Assembly: GCA_041687335.1 (NCBI GenBank)
Contig: JAWLCE010000011.1
Span: 1 to 64,000, forward strand
DNA: 64,000 nucleotides
Direction: 5' to 3'
From: JAJFUE01 sp041687335
GTDB taxonomy: Bacteria > Sumerlaeota > Sumerlaeia > MVZB01
Both the position numbers and the translations under genes were made by a program. Every line of letters begins with the position of its first letter. Positions within the stretch are counted from its first letter, which is position 1. The notes beneath the pieces are model-generated. The model was not told the origin of the DNA and did no database searches. It worked only from the letters and a program-made list of their open reading frames with translations. Positions 1 through 9,079 of this stretch are shown in pieces.

Positions 1-7
1 GGTATCT

Positions 8-36
8 GAGCCGGCGATGCCGGGCTCGGCCTTTTT
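8..36 (+). terminator. Rho-independent terminator-like hairpin of a gene left of the window
   Basis: A GC-rich inverted repeat (GAGCC-GGC / GCC-GGGCTC, one bulged G) is followed by CGGCC and five T residues. No gene end is visible before it, so it probably terminates a rightward gene lying outside the window. Confidence 0.55.
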
Positions 37-114
37 GCCATCGGGAGGGATCCACTTTCCTCAACAAACTTCTGCATTCAAACATGTTTGTAGAAACGCC
101 GCATTTTTCTCCCC

Positions 115-281
115 AAAGCTCCTTTAGGAGCGACATGTGCAGCTTTCATTCGGTGTAAACCAAGTTATCCATTAAAATCATTTGCGATTGAAGGACCTAC
201 GGCGGCACATGCCTCTCCTGACGGAGCTTGAGGGAAGGGGAACGGCCTTGCTACAAACATGCCGCTCCTGACAGAGCTGAA
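115..281. repeat. Three degenerate copies of a CATG-(N)-CTCCT-GA-CGGAGCTT type short repeat
   Basis: Copies lie at 115-137 (reverse orientation, AAGCTCCTTTAGGAGCGACATG when read forward), 207-231 and 256-281 (forward, CATGCCGCTCCTGACAGAGCT). Each holds a small inverted repeat (GCTCC / GGAGC) next to CATG. From memory, similar CATG-CGCTCCT-CGGAGC motifs are common in intergenic regions of many bacteria and their function is unknown. The copy number and orientation here are read directly from the sequence. Confidence 0.6.
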
Positions 282-327
282 TGGTTCCTCGTCTGACCAT
301 GCATCACCACCGCCACGCTAAACACAT

Positions 328-352
328 GTCGGGTCGAAGACCCGACCTTACC
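328..352 (+). repeat. Copy E of the GAA-triloop palindromic repeat
   Basis: GTCGGGTC-GAA-GACCCGAC is a perfect 8-base-pair stem with a GAA triloop, followed by CTTACC. It matches four other elements in the window. Its inner stem bases are changed on both arms relative to the others (GGGTC/GACCC instead of GGCTC/GAGCC), so pairing is kept. Confidence 0.7.
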
Positions 353-485
353 ATTATAAGCCCGATTTCCAATCCCCATTCACTTGCCCTCGACCCGGTC
401 CTTGTCCTACATTGGAACACCTGCGCCATCAGCTCATGTCGCCAGGGAGCCGCGGGAGAGACGCATCATCGAAAGGATCACCAAC

Positions 486-3400
486 ATGAACAGGTACGAT
501 TTGAGGGGGCTGCGCGCGCTGCCGGCGCTGGTCGCGGCGTTGATGCTGGTCATGAGCGCGGGGGTCGGCCATGCCAACCTGCCGGCGCTCGAGCGCTTTG
601 AGTATCGTGAGGATTTCGAGTCGCGGCGCCAGCGGGCATGGGCCTCATATCCGACCTGGCAGGACGCGGCCTATGACCAGAATTTCCGCGTCAATGAGAT
701 GGTGCCGGGCGATCCGAATATTTCAATCGTGCAGTTGGTGACGCCCTACACGGCGGTCGACAATTATGCGGGGGCGCAGAAGCTGTTTGATCTTTACCTG
801 CTGCCGGGGGACGAGGTGCGGCTGCGCTATTACATCAAGTCGCACCTGCCGGCGGAGTGGTTCAAGGTGCGGCTGGCGGCGGGCGACGCGGGCAAGGTCG
901 ACTATACAATCGCCGAGCCGGTGCTCAATGGCTGGCAGACGGTGACGGTGCGGTTCGAGGATTTCGTGGCCGAGAATCCCGCTTTGGCCGGTCAGTCCTT
1001 CATCAAGCTGAATTCGCTGGCGGTATTGACCAAGATCGCCGAGGCCGACCCGAAGATGCCGATCTACCTTGGGCTGGACGACGTCGAGGTGCGGGCGCAT
1101 CGCGAGACGGCGTTCATCTTTGAGGAGCCGGTGGTTCATGAGCTGACCGAGTTCCGGCCGCGGGTGCCCGCGCGGCACTACCGGCCGGGGGAGAGCTTTC
1201 GCCTGGCGGGGCGCTGGCCACTGGCGGCCGACCGCGTCGAGCTGCGGGTGGCTTCCTTCGCCGAGCGCGAGCAGGTGGTTTATCAGGGGCAGCTAGAGCG
1301 CGAAGGGGCGCGCTGGCAGCTTGATCCGCTGACGCTGGACTGGCCGGCAGGCTTCTACTATGCAACGTTGACGGCGCGCGAGGGCGATCGCGTGCTGGCA
1401 ACGAGTGATTTCACTCTGCACATCGCGCCGGACCTGAGCGGGCGCCGGCCGCGGCTGTTATTCGACGAGGCCTCGCTGCGCCGGATCAAGGGCAAGATTG
1501 CGGCCGGCGAGACCGGCACGCTGGTCGAGGACCTGAAGGCGCTGGCGGCCGAGCAGCGCAAGCTGGTGACGGTGGATTCGCTGGTCTACGATCTGGACCA
1601 GTTCCCCGAGGAGAACTGGCTGCCGACCTGGAGCGTCTATGGCGAGCGGATTTTCCGGACCGAATCGCCGCTGTTCCTGAACGCGCTGGCCTGGACATTG
1701 GGCGGTGACCGCGAGGCCGGTCGTTATGTCTGCGAGGTGCTGCTCAAGCAGGCCTCGTGGCCCGACTGGACACACCCCTGGCAGACCCGGCGCGGGCGCT
1801 TTTCGGAGCATCGCACGGGGGCATGGGCACATACGGTGGCGATCGCCTATGACCTGGTGCGCGAACTGCTGAGCGAGGAGGAGGCCCGGCAGATTCGGTC
1901 GGCGTTCCGCAGCCACCTGATCGAGGGCGTCCACAAGATGTATGTCGAGGACAACGACGTCACCTGCAACACGTCCAACTGGATTTCGCATACCGCCGGC
2001 GGGTCGCTGATGCTGCAGATGGCGATCTTTGACGACGGCGAAGAGGTCGAGACGCTCGAGCCGATGCTGACGGGCGCGCTGCTCAAGCTCCATACATTCA
2101 TCAATGCGACGATCGATCCGGAGGGCGCCTACGGCGAAGGCCTGGCCTACAACTCATACACCTTCCGGACGTTGTCGCGCAGCCTGCCGGCGTTGCGCCA
2201 CACCTTCAACATCGACCTGAGCAAACCGTTGGAACCGATCTACAAGGAATACATCTGGGCGGGGCCTGTGCTTGACCGGGAGTATTTCTACTATGGCGAC
2301 TCGCGTGGCCGGCTCAATGTGTTTGAGCATTGGGCGTTCCTGCTGACCCGGTCGCGTGATCCGCTGCTGAGCTGGTTCTATCAGTTGACCCGCGAGAAGG
2401 ACGCCGCGGGTAAGATGAACGAGGGACAGATCCGGCTGGCGTTGACCGAGTTGCTGTATCCGGTGGCCGACGTGCCCCAGCAGGACCCGTTTGAGCTGAA
2501 CCCGGTCAAGGCCTTCCGTGGGGTGGGAACGACCGTCTTCAAGAGCGGTTGGAAGGCCGACGACTTCATCTTCGTGATGCGCACGGGGCCGTTCTTCAAC
2601 CACCAGCACCTGGATCAGGGCTCGATCTGGCTGGCTGATCGCGGGCGCAAGTTCCTGACCAAGCGCAGCGGCAGCGACTACTACGACGACCAGTATTACC
2701 AGTCGCACTACATCCAACCGGTGGGGCACTCGACGGTGCTGATCGATCGCAACGAGCAGAGCCAGCGCGTCGGCGATCATGAGGGGATGGCCGAGGGGTT
2801 TGACGACTACTCCTACATCGCACAGTTCGTCGACGGCGAGCATGGCTCGTTCGTCAGTGGGGACCTGGGGCGGCTCTATTGGGGTAAGGTGGACAAGTTG
2901 CGGCGCAACGTGCTCTACCTCAAGCCGCGCGGGCTGCTGATGCTGGATGTGGCCGAGCCGGCCGAGGCGGACGTGGAGGTGACGGCGCTCTATCATGCGG
3001 CGCGGCTGGCGGATATCGAGGTGGGGGCGGCCAGCTCAACGATTGCCGATTCGGGGGCGCAGCTGCATTTCGCGCATCTGTCGCCGGCGCAAGTCGAGGT
3101 CGAGAAGGTGGGCACGCCTCACTATCTTCGCAACCTGCAAAACCGCCAACCACTCGAACGCGAGGGGATGCTGACGGTGACGGCGCGCTCGGAGGGCGGA
3201 CCCGTGGTGCTGGCCAACCTGCTGACCACGACGCTTGAGGGGGAGGCGCCGGCGATCCAAACGCGTCGGGGCGAAGGCTTCGTCGAGGGCGAGATTGATG
3301 GTTCGGCCTTTGCGTTCTCGACCAAGCCGGGGCAGGTTTACCGGGTCGGTCAGCTTGAGACCGACGCGCTGGCGGTCTCGTGGAACGGTGAGCGCGTGCT

Positions 3401-3653
3401 GGCGGGACTGGCGACTGAGTTGGCGCGTGGTGGCCGCACGTTGGTGCGCTCGAGCGAGCCGGTCAGTTTCGAGTGGTCGCCGGCGGGGCTGGGTTATGAC
3501 CTGGAGCAGCCGGCGCGCGTGAGCGTCGGCGTCGAGGGCCGGCCGGCAACGGTCAAACTTGGCGGGGAGGCAATAAACTTTGAGTATCGCGAGGGCGTGA
3601 TCGAGGTCGAGTTGCCGGCGGGCGAGGGGGTGCTTGAAATCAACGCCCGTTAA
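486..3653 (+). CDS. Secreted heparinase II/III family polysaccharide lyase-like protein
   Basis: The 1055-residue protein starts with a basic N-terminus and a hydrophobic signal peptide ending near residue 30 (GVGHA). ATG 486 is chosen because AAAGGA lies just upstream and the signal peptide begins there, although the frame is open back to 384. A beta-rich N-terminal region (about 40-330) precedes an alpha/alpha toroid (about 340-700) with GEGLAYNSY, whose Tyr555 lies where the family has a catalytic Tyr. NHQHLDQG (His706, His708) and a C-terminal beta-sandwich follow, the usual heparinase II/III (DUF4962-like) order. Family members cleave uronic-acid polysaccharides by beta-elimination in the periplasm or outside the cell. 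The exact substrate cannot be read from the sequence. A strong hairpin follows the stop, so it is probably monocistronic. Confidence 0.8.
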   Translation: MNRYDLRGLRALPALVAALMLVMSAGVGHANLPALERFEYREDFESRRQRAWASYPTWQDAAYDQNFRVNEMVPGDPNISIVQLVTPYTAVDNYAGAQKLFDLYLLPGDEVRLRYYIKSHLPAEWFKVRLAAGDAGKVDYTIAEPVLNGWQTVTVRFEDFVAENPALAGQSFIKLNSLAVLTKIAEADPKMPIYLGLDDVEVRAHRETAFIFEEPVVHELTEFRPRVPARHYRPGESFRLAGRWPLAADRVELRVASFAEREQVVYQGQLEREGARWQLDPLTLDWPAGFYYATLTAREGDRVLATSDFTLHIAPDLSGRRPRLLFDEASLRRIKGKIAAGETGTLVEDLKALAAEQRKLVTVDSLVYDLDQFPEENWLPTWSVYGERIFRTESPLFLNALAWTLGGDREAGRYVCEVLLKQASWPDWTHPWQTRRGRFSEHRTGAWAHTVAIAYDLVRELLSEEEARQIRSAFRSHLIEGVHKMYVEDNDVTCNTSNWISHTAGGSLMLQMAIFDDGEEVETLEPMLTGALLKLHTFINATIDPEGAYGEGLAYNSYTFRTLSRSLPALRHTFNIDLSKPLEPIYKEYIWAGPVLDREYFYYGDSRGRLNVFEHWAFLLTRSRDPLLSWFYQLTREKDAAGKMNEGQIRLALTELLYPVADVPQQDPFELNPVKAFRGVGTTVFKSGWKADDFIFVMRTGPFFNHQHLDQGSIWLADRGRKFLTKRSGSDYYDDQYYQSHYIQPVGHSTVLIDRNEQSQRVGDHEGMAEGFDDYSYIAQFVDGEHGSFVSGDLGRLYWGKVDKLRRNVLYLKPRGLLMLDVAEPAEADVEVTALYHAARLADIEVGAASSTIADSGAQLHFAHLSPAQVEVEKVGTPHYLRNLQNRQPLEREGMLTVTARSEGGPVVLANLLTTTLEGEAPAIQTRRGEGFVEGEIDGSAFAFSTKPGQVYRVGQLETDALAVSWNGERVLAGLATELARGGRTLVRSSEPVSFEWSPAGLGYDLEQPARVSVGVEGRPATVKLGGEAINFEYREGVIEVELPAGEGVLEINAR

Positions 3654-3676
3654 TCGCGCTGGGCAGTAGTGAAAAC

Positions 3677-3731
3677 CATCGCGCCGGCCTCGGTCCCGAG
3701 GAGGGGATCGGAGCCGGCGCGATGTTATCTT
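3677..3731 (+). terminator. Terminator hairpin after the heparinase-like gene
   Basis: CATCGCGCCGGC at 3677-3688 and GCCGGCGCGATG at 3713-3724 form a perfect 12-base-pair stem, followed by TTATCTT. It lies 24 bases after the heparinase-like stop codon. Confidence 0.7.
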
Positions 3732-3825
3732 GTGGACAAGCCGCGGGACCCGCTCGGGCTTGACTCGCCCGGCTGAGTCCATTACAACCAGCGATGACGA
3801 CTTTAGAGAAGCCAGAGGATGATCG

Positions 3826-5310
3826 ATGACCTCCTTAGCCACCCACCCACCTGATGCCGGTGTTGGGCATCCGGCCCGCAGCCTTGAGTGGTTGCCTGTG
3901 CTGTTCGTGACGGCCATCGCGCTGGCGCTGTTCGCCATCCGGCTGATTACGCCGTCGGACCTGATGGACAATGACCAGCAGCGGCCGGCATCCTACGCCA
4001 TGGACGCCCTGGTCAACGGCAACTGGGTTGTCCAGCGCGACCAGACCGGCGAGATGATGTCCAAACCGCCGCTGACGACATGGTTGACGGCGATCCCGGC
4101 GATTCCCTTCGGCCGGCTCAATCTGTTTCTGCTCTACCTGCCCTGCCTGATGGCGACACTTGGCATTGCATGGCTGATCCTGGGGGTCGGAATGAGCCAG
4201 TTTGGAAGGTGGGCGGGTCTGCTGGGGGCGGTGGCCTATTTACTTTCGGGTGTGGCGCAAAAGCAGATTGCGTTGGCGCGCACGGATACGGTCTTTGCGC
4301 TGACGGTCTTTGCCGGGGCATTGATAGCCTGGCGAGCCTGGCGTAGTGGTGGGAGCTGGACGTGGTTCTGGCTGCTGGCGGCCGCCGCCACGCTGACCAA
4401 GGGCCCGGTCGGGGTTGTGCTGGCGCTGGGCGGGCTGCTGGCGGTCTTTTTTGAACGCCCGTGCGCCTGGCGCCCCCGCTGGCGCGCGCACCTGCCCGGA
4501 GTGGCGCTGTTCCTGACATTGACACTGGGCTGGTTCGCGCTGGCCTCACTGGTGGAAGGTCGCGACGTGTGGGATAAGATGATCGGTCGCGAGCTGGTCG
4601 GCCACGTAGTCAAAGAGACCGAGGCGGGCGAGATTTGGGGACCGCATCTGATCAAGCCGACGCTGTATTTCCTGTCGCGATTTATGCCATGGGGGGTGTT
4701 TGCGGCGCTGGGGCTTTGGCGTGTCTGGCGGCGGCCGGCCACGGACGCCGGTGAGCGTCGCTTCGAACTCTATATCGCATGCTATTTCCTGTTGGGACTG
4801 GTGCTGTTTTCGATACCGACCCACCAGCGCGCCGATCACCTCTGGCCGTTGATTCCCGCCGGGGCTCTGCTGGCGGGGCGTGAGCTGGCCCGGCTGGCGC
4901 CCAGGTGGGTTGCGCGGCGGCGCTGGCTGGTTTTGACGGGCGCGGCGGGAGCATTCCTGACGGTGGTCTTCGTGAATGGGCAGTTTGTCCGCCCGCGCGA
5001 CTCCGAGCTGATCCGCAATGCGCAGATGGAAGCTGCCGCCGCTGAAATCGTGGAGCGATTTGGGCGAGACTTGCCGCTCGAGGTGGTCGATACGCCCTAC
5101 ACACTCCAGTTTCACCTGGGCACGATGCGACGCCTGCTGGACTATGACACCGCAGCGGAACGCTTGGCCGGGGGCGAACGGGTATATATGGCGATTCAAC
5201 GCATCGAGGAGATCGACAAGCGCCTGCCGACGGGCGTGATGCTGCACGAACTGGCACGCTGGCCGATCCACCGGCAGGAGGACCTGCGGATCATCAGCAA
5301 CCAGCCCTGA
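3826..5310 (+). CDS. ArnT/PMT-type (GT-C fold) membrane glycosyltransferase
   Basis: This 494-residue polytopic protein has a first membrane segment at about 23-43, then a loop with Asp/Asn-rich DLMDNDQQRPASYA, a GNW and an SKPPL motif. That arrangement (acidic residue, R-x-x-YA, G-x-W, KPPL) is typical of ArnT/PMT-like transferases that use undecaprenyl- or dolichyl-phosphate sugars as donors. About ten more hydrophobic segments follow, then a soluble C-terminal tail from about 390. It probably modifies lipid A, a surface polysaccharide or a protein at the outer face of the inner membrane. The acceptor is unknown. The start ATG has AGAGG upstream. It converges with the GH2 gene across a shared terminator. 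Confidence 0.8.
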   Translation: MTSLATHPPDAGVGHPARSLEWLPVLFVTAIALALFAIRLITPSDLMDNDQQRPASYAMDALVNGNWVVQRDQTGEMMSKPPLTTWLTAIPAIPFGRLNLFLLYLPCLMATLGIAWLILGVGMSQFGRWAGLLGAVAYLLSGVAQKQIALARTDTVFALTVFAGALIAWRAWRSGGSWTWFWLLAAAATLTKGPVGVVLALGGLLAVFFERPCAWRPRWRAHLPGVALFLTLTLGWFALASLVEGRDVWDKMIGRELVGHVVKETEAGEIWGPHLIKPTLYFLSRFMPWGVFAALGLWRVWRRPATDAGERRFELYIACYFLLGLVLFSIPTHQRADHLWPLIPAGALLAGRELARLAPRWVARRRWLVLTGAAGAFLTVVFVNGQFVRPRDSELIRNAQMEAAAAEIVERFGRDLPLEVVDTPYTLQFHLGTMRRLLDYDTAAERLAGGERVYMAIQRIEEIDKRLPTGVMLHELARWPIHRQEDLRIISNQP

Positions 5311-5326
5311 TCGGGCGGCAAAGAAA

Positions 5327-5361
5327 ATCGGCAGGCCGGTGATGGTGCCCGGCCTGCCGAT
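5327..5361. terminator. Bidirectional terminator between convergent genes
   Basis: ATCGGCAGGCCGG (5327-5339) and CCGGCCTGCCGAT (5349-5361) are perfect inverted repeats with a 9-base loop. Runs of A on the left and T on the right suit termination in both directions, between the glycosyltransferase stop and the GH2 stop. Confidence 0.75.
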
Positions 5362-5377
5362 ATGCTTTTGCCCCCGC

Positions 5378-8300
5378 TCAGCGCGCGGTGAAGAAGATCA
5401 CATACATGTTGGCCGCCGGCAGGTTGATCCCCTCGGCGTTGGCGCCGAAGGTCAGGCCGGTGTCGCTCTCGACGATGCGCTCGAATAGCGACATCGGCTG
5501 GTTGCCGACCATGATCGACTGGCCGGTCGAGCGATAAGCCCCCAGCCAGGCCGGACGCGGCAGGCGATCGTCATGCGCGACGGTCACCCGCGTGCCGGCG
5601 CGCACGCCGATCTCCATCAGGTCCACCGCGTTGTAGAGGGCGTCGGCCGCCGGGGCGAGGACGAAGTCTGCCCCGCGCAGGTAAGCCGGCAGGTTGCCGA
5701 AGGTGGCGAGGCTTTCGCCGTAGGCCTGACGGCCATCGGCGGCGCCGGCGGCGATGCGGGCCCCCGCCGAGGGTCCCGAGTAGGAGAAGCCGGTGACCCG
5801 GGAGCCGAGGTAGGCCTCGCCGGCGGCCGGCGCGGTGACCTCGGCCAGGCGCGGGCCAAGCTGGTCGTGGGTTTCGGGCGCGACGGCCGGCAGCTCGGGC
5901 GCGGGCATCACCGGCAGCGAGCCGATGAAGCCATGTTCGATTTGGACCGGCTGCGATTCGATGCTCAGCTCGGCCGGCTCAAGCCCCGGGGACTCGGCCC
6001 GCACGATGATCCGCCCGGGCTGGCGCAGTGAACGCACCGCGACCCGGTTGATGCCGCACTCCAGGTTGAGGTGGCTGACGTTGGTCGAGTTGATGCGGCC
6101 GCTGTTGTAGCCGCCGCGCCAGACGCCGGGGCCGCTGGTGATGAAGTCGACGCGGCGCTCGAAGGTCGGGTGGCGCTCGCCGGTGGCATCGACCGCCTCG
6201 ACGTCGATCAGGACATAGTCGGAGCCGTCGGCGCGCAGGCCGCCGGGGCCGGTGATGGGGGTCATGCGAAGGGCGACGGGATTGCCGGCGGTGCGCTTGG
6301 CCTGACGGGCGGTCTCGCGCCCGCCGTCGGAGGCGATGGCGACGATCTCGCCGGCTTCCCAGGCGACATCCTTGAACGTGAAGAGGAACATCTGGCTGCG
6401 TTCGCCCGCGCCGAGCGAGCGGCCATTGACCCGCAGCTCGACAGTGGGCTGATTGCTGACGACGAAGACGTTCTTGACGGTGTCGGCGGGGTAGGTCCAA
6501 TGGCCGACGATGTGCACACTGGGCTGGTCGCTCCACATGGCCTGGCAGACATAGAAGGCTTCCTTGGGCAGGCGCATGCCATCGACCTCACCGCTGGCGC
6601 GGGCGACCTCGGCCGGCACGCGGCCGCCGCTGGTGGAGTCGCTGAAGATCCAGTTGGCGCCGCCGGCATGATCCGGCGCGCCGAGCTTGCCGACGAAGTG
6701 GGTCACTTGATTGACGGCGAACTCCTCGCTGGTGAGCTGGTAGGTCATGCCCTCGGCCTCGGGATAGCCGAAGTTGGGGGGGGACTGATGATCCCAGACG
6801 CGGCGGGGGGATTCCTCGCGGTTATATTCGCCCTCAACGACCGGCTTGTCCTTCAGCTCGCGACCGCCCTCGGTGCCGACGCCGATCTCCATGAATTCGC
6901 CGACGACGCGGTCGGCGCGGCGGTGGGTGTAGACGCGACCGCCGTGGGGATCGAAGGTGTCCATGTAGCCGCGCAGCTCGGCGGCGTGCTCGCGTGAGAT
7001 TTTCTGATTGCCACCCTCCCAGATCAGGATCGAGGGGTTGTTGCGGAAATAAATGATCATGTCGCGGAAGGTCTGGGCGCGCACGGCCCAGGCCGCGCCG
7101 ACGGTGTCGTGCTCGCCATCCACCCCGGGCTGGATGGCGATGATGCCCAGCCGATCGCCGGCCGTAATCTGGGCGGGCCCGCCGGTCACGTGGCCCCAGC
7201 GGACGAAGTTGGCGCCGGCCTCGCGCATGAGCGCCATGGTGAAATACTGCAGCCAGTCGGGCTGGGCCGCACCGATGCCGGGCCACTCGTTGGTGGCCTT
7301 CTGGCCCCAGCCGCGCAGCTTGAGCTGCGCACCGTTGAGATGCAGCCCGGTCGCGACGTCCCAGCGCGCCTCGCGGATGCCGAAGGGGACCTCGACGCGG
7401 TCGATGGCCTCGCCGCCGGCGGCCAGTTCGATGGCGACCGTGTAGAGATATGGGTCGACCGGCTGCCAGAGGCGCGGGGCTACCAGGTCGAGCGTCTGGT
7501 TGAAGGAGCGCGATCCCCCCGCCGGGATGCCGGCCGAGTGTTCGGTGCGGGCGAGCGTGCGGCCGGTGTGATCGAGCAGGTCAATGCGAACGGTGGTCTG
7601 GGCGGCGGCATTGCGACCGTTGACCACGGGGATTTCAACGCCGATGCTGGCCGATTCGGGCGTGAGCGAGCGGGTGAAGACGTAAGGGCCGGCGGTTTGC
7701 AGATAGCTGTAGAGCGGCAGGGTGACGTGCAGCGGGTCGGTCACGATGAGCTTGACGTTGCGGTAGATGCCGCCGTGGGCCGGATGCCAGTGCGGGTTGT
7801 TCCAGGGGATCTGGTCGGCGCGCAGGTCGGCGACATCCTCGGGGATCAGCGACATGAGGTAGTTGGAGATCATTGAGAGTGAGGGGCGGGCGCCGATTTC
7901 CATGTCGCCGACGCGTTCGCCGACGAGCGGGTCGCGCTGGAAGCGGTTGTCGCACATCACGGCCAGCACGTTTGGAGTGTCCCAGCGCAGGTGGGGCGTG
8001 AGGTCAAAGCCGAAGGGGGTGAAGCCGGTCTTGCTGACGCCAAGCAGTTCGCCATTGAGGTAGACCTCGGCGATCTGGCGGACGCCCTCGAATTCAATGA
8101 AGACCCTGCGCCCGCGCCACTGCACCGGTGGCTGGAAGCTCTTGCGATACCAGGTGCGGCCGCTCCACTGGTTCTGCTCGCCGCGGTGGCCCTCGAGCGA
8201 CCAATCATCGAAGGTGTCCACGTCATTGTAGGTGTGGGGGGCGGAGACGGTTTCCCAGTCGGCATCCGTAAAATCGGTGGCCTGGGCGCCGGTGGGGTCG

Positions 8301-8446
8301 GCCTTGATGAATTTCCAGCCGGGGTTGAAATCCAGCGTCAGTCGCTGGGCCGAGGCGCCGGCGGCGCAAAGGGTCAAAGCGACCGCCAGCATCATGCGAC
8401 CCAGGGCGGGGCCGGAAAGGTGGTTCATCCAAGACAGCTTGCTCAT
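5378..8446 (-). CDS. Secreted GH2 family glycosidase-like protein (beta-galactosidase type), acid/base residue replaced
   Basis: The 1022-residue protein has a signal peptide (cleavage near ASA-Q34). A GH2 jelly-roll sugar-binding domain (about 36-235, with WYRKSF and GVRQIAEVYLNG), an Ig-like domain (about 240-360), a TIM barrel (about 365-600) and C-terminal Ig-like/DUF4982-like domains follow. The barrel keeps GEYNRE, whose Glu540 fits the GH2 nucleophile. The acid/base motif, normally N-E after a beta strand, reads WEGGNQ, so Gln481 replaces the expected Glu. Glu477 in the same strand could substitute, or the protein could bind without hydrolysing. Start ATG 8446 is 18 bases before a second in-frame ATG. 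The gene stands alone, convergent with the glycosyltransferase. Confidence 0.8.
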   Translation of the reverse strand: MSKLSWMNHLSGPALGRMMLAVALTLCAAGASAQRLTLDFNPGWKFIKADPTGAQATDFTDADWETVSAPHTYNDVDTFDDWSLEGHRGEQNQWSGRTWYRKSFQPPVQWRGRRVFIEFEGVRQIAEVYLNGELLGVSKTGFTPFGFDLTPHLRWDTPNVLAVMCDNRFQRDPLVGERVGDMEIGARPSLSMISNYLMSLIPEDVADLRADQIPWNNPHWHPAHGGIYRNVKLIVTDPLHVTLPLYSYLQTAGPYVFTRSLTPESASIGVEIPVVNGRNAAAQTTVRIDLLDHTGRTLARTEHSAGIPAGGSRSFNQTLDLVAPRLWQPVDPYLYTVAIELAAGGEAIDRVEVPFGIREARWDVATGLHLNGAQLKLRGWGQKATNEWPGIGAAQPDWLQYFTMALMREAGANFVRWGHVTGGPAQITAGDRLGIIAIQPGVDGEHDTVGAAWAVRAQTFRDMIIYFRNNPSILIWEGGNQKISREHAAELRGYMDTFDPHGGRVYTHRRADRVVGEFMEIGVGTEGGRELKDKPVVEGEYNREESPRRVWDHQSPPNFGYPEAEGMTYQLTSEEFAVNQVTHFVGKLGAPDHAGGANWIFSDSTSGGRVPAEVARASGEVDGMRLPKEAFYVCQAMWSDQPSVHIVGHWTYPADTVKNVFVVSNQPTVELRVNGRSLGAGERSQMFLFTFKDVAWEAGEIVAIASDGGRETARQAKRTAGNPVALRMTPITGPGGLRADGSDYVLIDVEAVDATGERHPTFERRVDFITSGPGVWRGGYNSGRINSTNVSHLNLECGINRVAVRSLRQPGRIIVRAESPGLEPAELSIESQPVQIEHGFIGSLPVMPAPELPAVAPETHDQLGPRLAEVTAPAAGEAYLGSRVTGFSYSGPSAGARIAAGAADGRQAYGESLATFGNLPAYLRGADFVLAPAADALYNAVDLMEIGVRAGTRVTVAHDDRLPRPAWLGAYRSTGQSIMVGNQPMSLFERIVESDTGLTFGANAEGINLPAANMYVIFFTAR

Positions 8447-8620
8447 GCCAGTTGCACCCCATCAGGAAATTGTCGACCAGCGGCCGGTGCGACATATTTT
8501 GAAGCGTGTGGCTGGAAATGCAAGAATGTTCGGTATCCTCCTCCGTCCTCTTCGATCCTTCAAAAATTTATGCGTTCACGAAAGGCCTGGCGCAGCCTTC
8601 GGCCGCAACCAAATCAAATT

Positions 8621-8661
8621 GAACCGCAAAGGCGCAGAGGACGCAGAGGAAGCGCAAAGTG
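8621..8661. repeat. Element with reiterated CGCAGAGG / GCGCAAAG units
   Basis: GAACCGCAAAGGCGCAGAGG is followed by ACGCAGAGGAAGCGCAAAGT, giving two CGCAGAGG units framed by CGCAAA units. I recall similar strings as widely dispersed intergenic elements of unknown function in several phyla. Only one copy is visible in this window. Confidence 0.55.
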
Positions 8662-8727
8662 ATCGATCAGATCGGAGTTTGGGATTTACAGCCGTGGGTT
8701 GATTCCCTGCCCATTACGTCAATAACT

Positions 8728-8787
8728 CAGCCCCGAAGGGGCGACCGCGAGTAGCCGGAGGTGACCGAAGGGAACCTCCGGTCAAGG
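8728..8787 (+). repeat. 60-base dispersed repeat, copy 1 (inverted partner at 11481-11540)
   Basis: The segment begins CAGCCCCGAAGGGGCGACCG and ends CTCCGGTCAAGG. Its reverse complement matches 11481-11540 with only about five differences over 60 bases. It includes a small hairpin (GCCCC-GAA-GGGGC) with a GAA triloop and a second inverted repeat (CCGGAGGT / ACCTCCGG). Confidence 0.8.
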
Positions 8788-8886
8788 TGCCCAAACATCC
8801 GAGCCATGAAGGGGCGGCAGAACATGCAAGTTGACTGGGTACGATGTCACCAGTAAATCATCAGGTGCAGCCGGGGGCTGGGGTCA

Positions 8887-8915
8887 TTTTCGTGATCTCT
8901 TTCGTGCCTTTCGTG
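8887..8915. repeat. TTTCGTG triple-repeat element
   Basis: TTTTCGTGATCTC-TTTCGTGCC-TTTCGTG contains three TTTCGTG units spaced 9-13 bases apart. I recall this motif type from other bacterial intergenic regions. No function is known to me. Confidence 0.45.
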
Positions 8916-9079
8916 AACATCTCGATCAACCTGAAGAATCAAGGGGGCCTGGACGGAGCGTGAGGTTGTGCTTGAAATCGGGGGCGAAAACCAGAATCAT
9001 ATCGCTTAAGTCTATCGAGCGGCCGTGACCGGGCGGACTGTGCTGGTGGCCGCGATCGAATGGCAAGGAGAGCACTGAT

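Larger units (their letters stand above)
37..485. other. Intergenic leader without a convincing gene; holds short dispersed repeats
   Basis: I see no coding region here. Short open frames such as one at 281-601 run out of phase into the downstream gene and have no ribosome-binding site or recognisable product. The stretch contains three degenerate copies of a short palindromic repeat and one copy of the GAA-triloop palindrome, described separately. The last 20 bases carry the ribosome-binding site of the heparinase-like gene. Confidence 0.6.
8447..9079. other. Intergenic repeat island upstream of lysC and the GH2 gene
   Basis: About 630 bases between divergent genes with no supported coding region. 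It contains three unrelated short dispersed elements (8621-8661, 8728-8787, 8887-8915), listed separately. It must also hold the promoters of the GH2 gene (leftward) and lysC (rightward), but I cannot identify convincing -35/-10 boxes. AAGGAG at 9065-9070 is the lysC ribosome-binding site. Confidence 0.6.

Noticed and set aside
115..281. Possible CRISPR array
   Set aside because: Repeats are short, degenerate, in both orientations and irregularly spaced, and no cas genes are nearby.
384..485. Upstream extension of the heparinase-like frame to 384
   Set aside because: The added residues have no signal-peptide character or ribosome-binding site, and ATG 486 has both.
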